5,787 nucleotides of DNA. Origin: Rhodospirillales bacterium. Lineage in GTDB: Bacteria > Pseudomonadota > Alphaproteobacteria > Reyranellales > Reyranellaceae. Positions 5,296 through 5,787 of the stretch are shown piece after piece (within the stretch, counting starts at the first letter, position 1; every line of letters begins with the position of its first letter). Under the pieces are notes generated by a model. That model made no database searches. It was given only the letters and a program-made list of their open reading frames with translations, and had not been told where the DNA came from. The translations under genes and the position numbers were made by a program. The stretch lies in the NCBI GenBank assembly GCA_013205335.1, contig JABMNB010000140.1, forward strand, positions 1 to 5,787, written 5' to 3'.

Positions 5296-5787
5296 GCCGC
5301 CCTCCTCACCCGGTCGACTTCCCAGCAGGCCACGAGATGGCCTGCGCCGGCGTCGACCAGCGGCGGCGAAACGCTGCGGCACCGGTCGGTCGAGAAACTG
5401 CAGCGCGGCGCGAAGGCGCATCCCACGATCGGCTGCGTCAATATCGGCACGAGCCCGGGAATCTCCTGCAGGCGCGGTCGCGTGCCGGCGGCATCGGCCT
5501 CGACGTCGAGCCGCGGGATCGCGCGCATCAGCCCGCGCGTATAGGGATGCAGCGGCTCGTCGAACAGCGCTTCGACCGGCGCCTGCTCGACCTTGCGGCC
5601 GGCATACATGACCACCACCCGCTCGGTCGTCTCGGCCACGACGCCGAGATCATGCGTGATCAGGACGATGGCGGTACCGGTCTTCTCCTTGAGTTCGATC
5701 ATCAGATCGAGGATCTGCGCCTGGATGGTGACGGCGAGCGCAGTGGTCGGCTCGTCGGCGATCAGCACCTGCGGATCGCAGGAGAGC
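5292..5787 (-). CDS. Peptide-type ABC importer ATPase, DppD/OppD-like, C-terminal half
   Basis: About 164 C-terminal residues of an ATPase that usually has 320-330; the gene continues past the right edge, so Walker A, the Q-loop and the ABC signature are outside. The visible part starts LSCDPQVLIADEPTTALA, the segment just after the signature: Walker B VLIADEP is intact and the switch histidine is in LITHDLGVV. The C-terminal peptide-transporter domain follows (LHPYTRGLMRAIPRLD, then GCAFAPRCSFSTDRC and VACW, the four-cysteine pattern). The D-loop reads TALA, where the family nearly always has TALD; the codon is GCC against the expected GAC. It is the upstream gene of the importer operon seen here and overlaps the DppF-like start by 4 bases. 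Whether the Ala is real or a sequence error cannot be judged from the window. Confidence 0.93.
   Translation of the reverse strand, partial: LSCDPQVLIADEPTTALAVTIQAQILDLMIELKEKTGTAIVLITHDLGVVAETTERVVVMYAGRKVEQAPVEALFDEPLHPYTRGLMRAIPRLDVEADAAGTRPRLQEIPGLVPILTQPIVGCAFAPRCSFSTDRCRSVSPPLVDAGAGHLVACWEVDRVRRAA
5301..5307 (-). promoter_or_regulatory. Ribosome binding site of the DppF-like gene
   Basis: The minus strand reads GAGGAGG five bases before the ATG at 5295. It lies within the 3' end of the DppD-like gene and supports the ATGA-overlap start over any upstream one. Confidence 0.65.

Noticed and set aside
4345..5544. 399-codon plus-strand open frame opposite the ABC ATPases
   Set aside because: No domain pattern; the minus strand has complete ATPase motifs in the same interval.
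1..5787. Mobile elements, CRISPR arrays, tRNA/rRNA genes, toxin-antitoxin or defence genes
   Set aside because: I looked for transposase-like motifs, direct repeats with spacers, and RNA gene signatures and saw none; the window is almost entirely explained by six protein genes.

Overview
This window is GC-rich and densely packed with genes. GC-ending codons dominate, one solute-binding protein carries a Tat-type leader, and the gene families are typical of soil and rhizosphere Proteobacteria. I infer a high-GC Proteobacterium, most likely an alphaproteobacterium of the Bradyrhizobium/Reyranella kind; this rests on gene content and style, with no marker gene present.

Layout from left to right. 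(1) Positions 1-1245, minus strand: the N-terminal part of an FAD-dependent 2-hydroxyacid dehydrogenase (glycolate/D-lactate/D-2-hydroxyglutarate type), cut by the window edge and interrupted by an apparent one-base deletion near 74-80. (2) Positions 1342-2334, minus: a periplasmic TctC/Bug-type solute-binding protein with a twin-arginine leader. (3) Positions 2331-3029, minus: a GntR-family regulator of the FadR/FCD type, overlapping the binding-protein gene by 4 bases. (4) Positions 3030-3091: a short divergent promoter region holding a perfect TTGTATACAA palindrome, a likely operator. (5) Positions 3092-4288, plus: a class-V, PLP-dependent aminotransferase of the alanine/serine-glyoxylate type. 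(6) Positions 4285-5295 and 5292-5787, minus: the two ATPases of an oligopeptide/dipeptide-type ABC importer (DppF/OppF-like, then DppD/OppD-like), the second cut by the right edge.

How the genes may work together (inference): regulator, binding protein and FAD dehydrogenase look like one minus-strand transcription unit, and the aminotransferase is divergent from it across the shared operator. A plausible job is uptake of a small carboxylate, oxidation of a 2-hydroxyacid such as glycolate to a 2-oxoacid such as glyoxylate, and transamination of that oxoacid, controlled by the GntR protein through a pathway intermediate. The peptide-type ATPases belong to a separate operon that enters from the right and converges on the aminotransferase, with the two stop codons sharing one CTAG.

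The window looks like ordinary metabolic and transport DNA; I see no mobile element, CRISPR array, RNA gene or defence system. The points most worth a second look are the frameshift in the dehydrogenase, an Asp-to-Ala change in the D-loop of the DppD-like ATPase, the shared palindromic operator, and a sharp change in codon use inside the aminotransferase gene.
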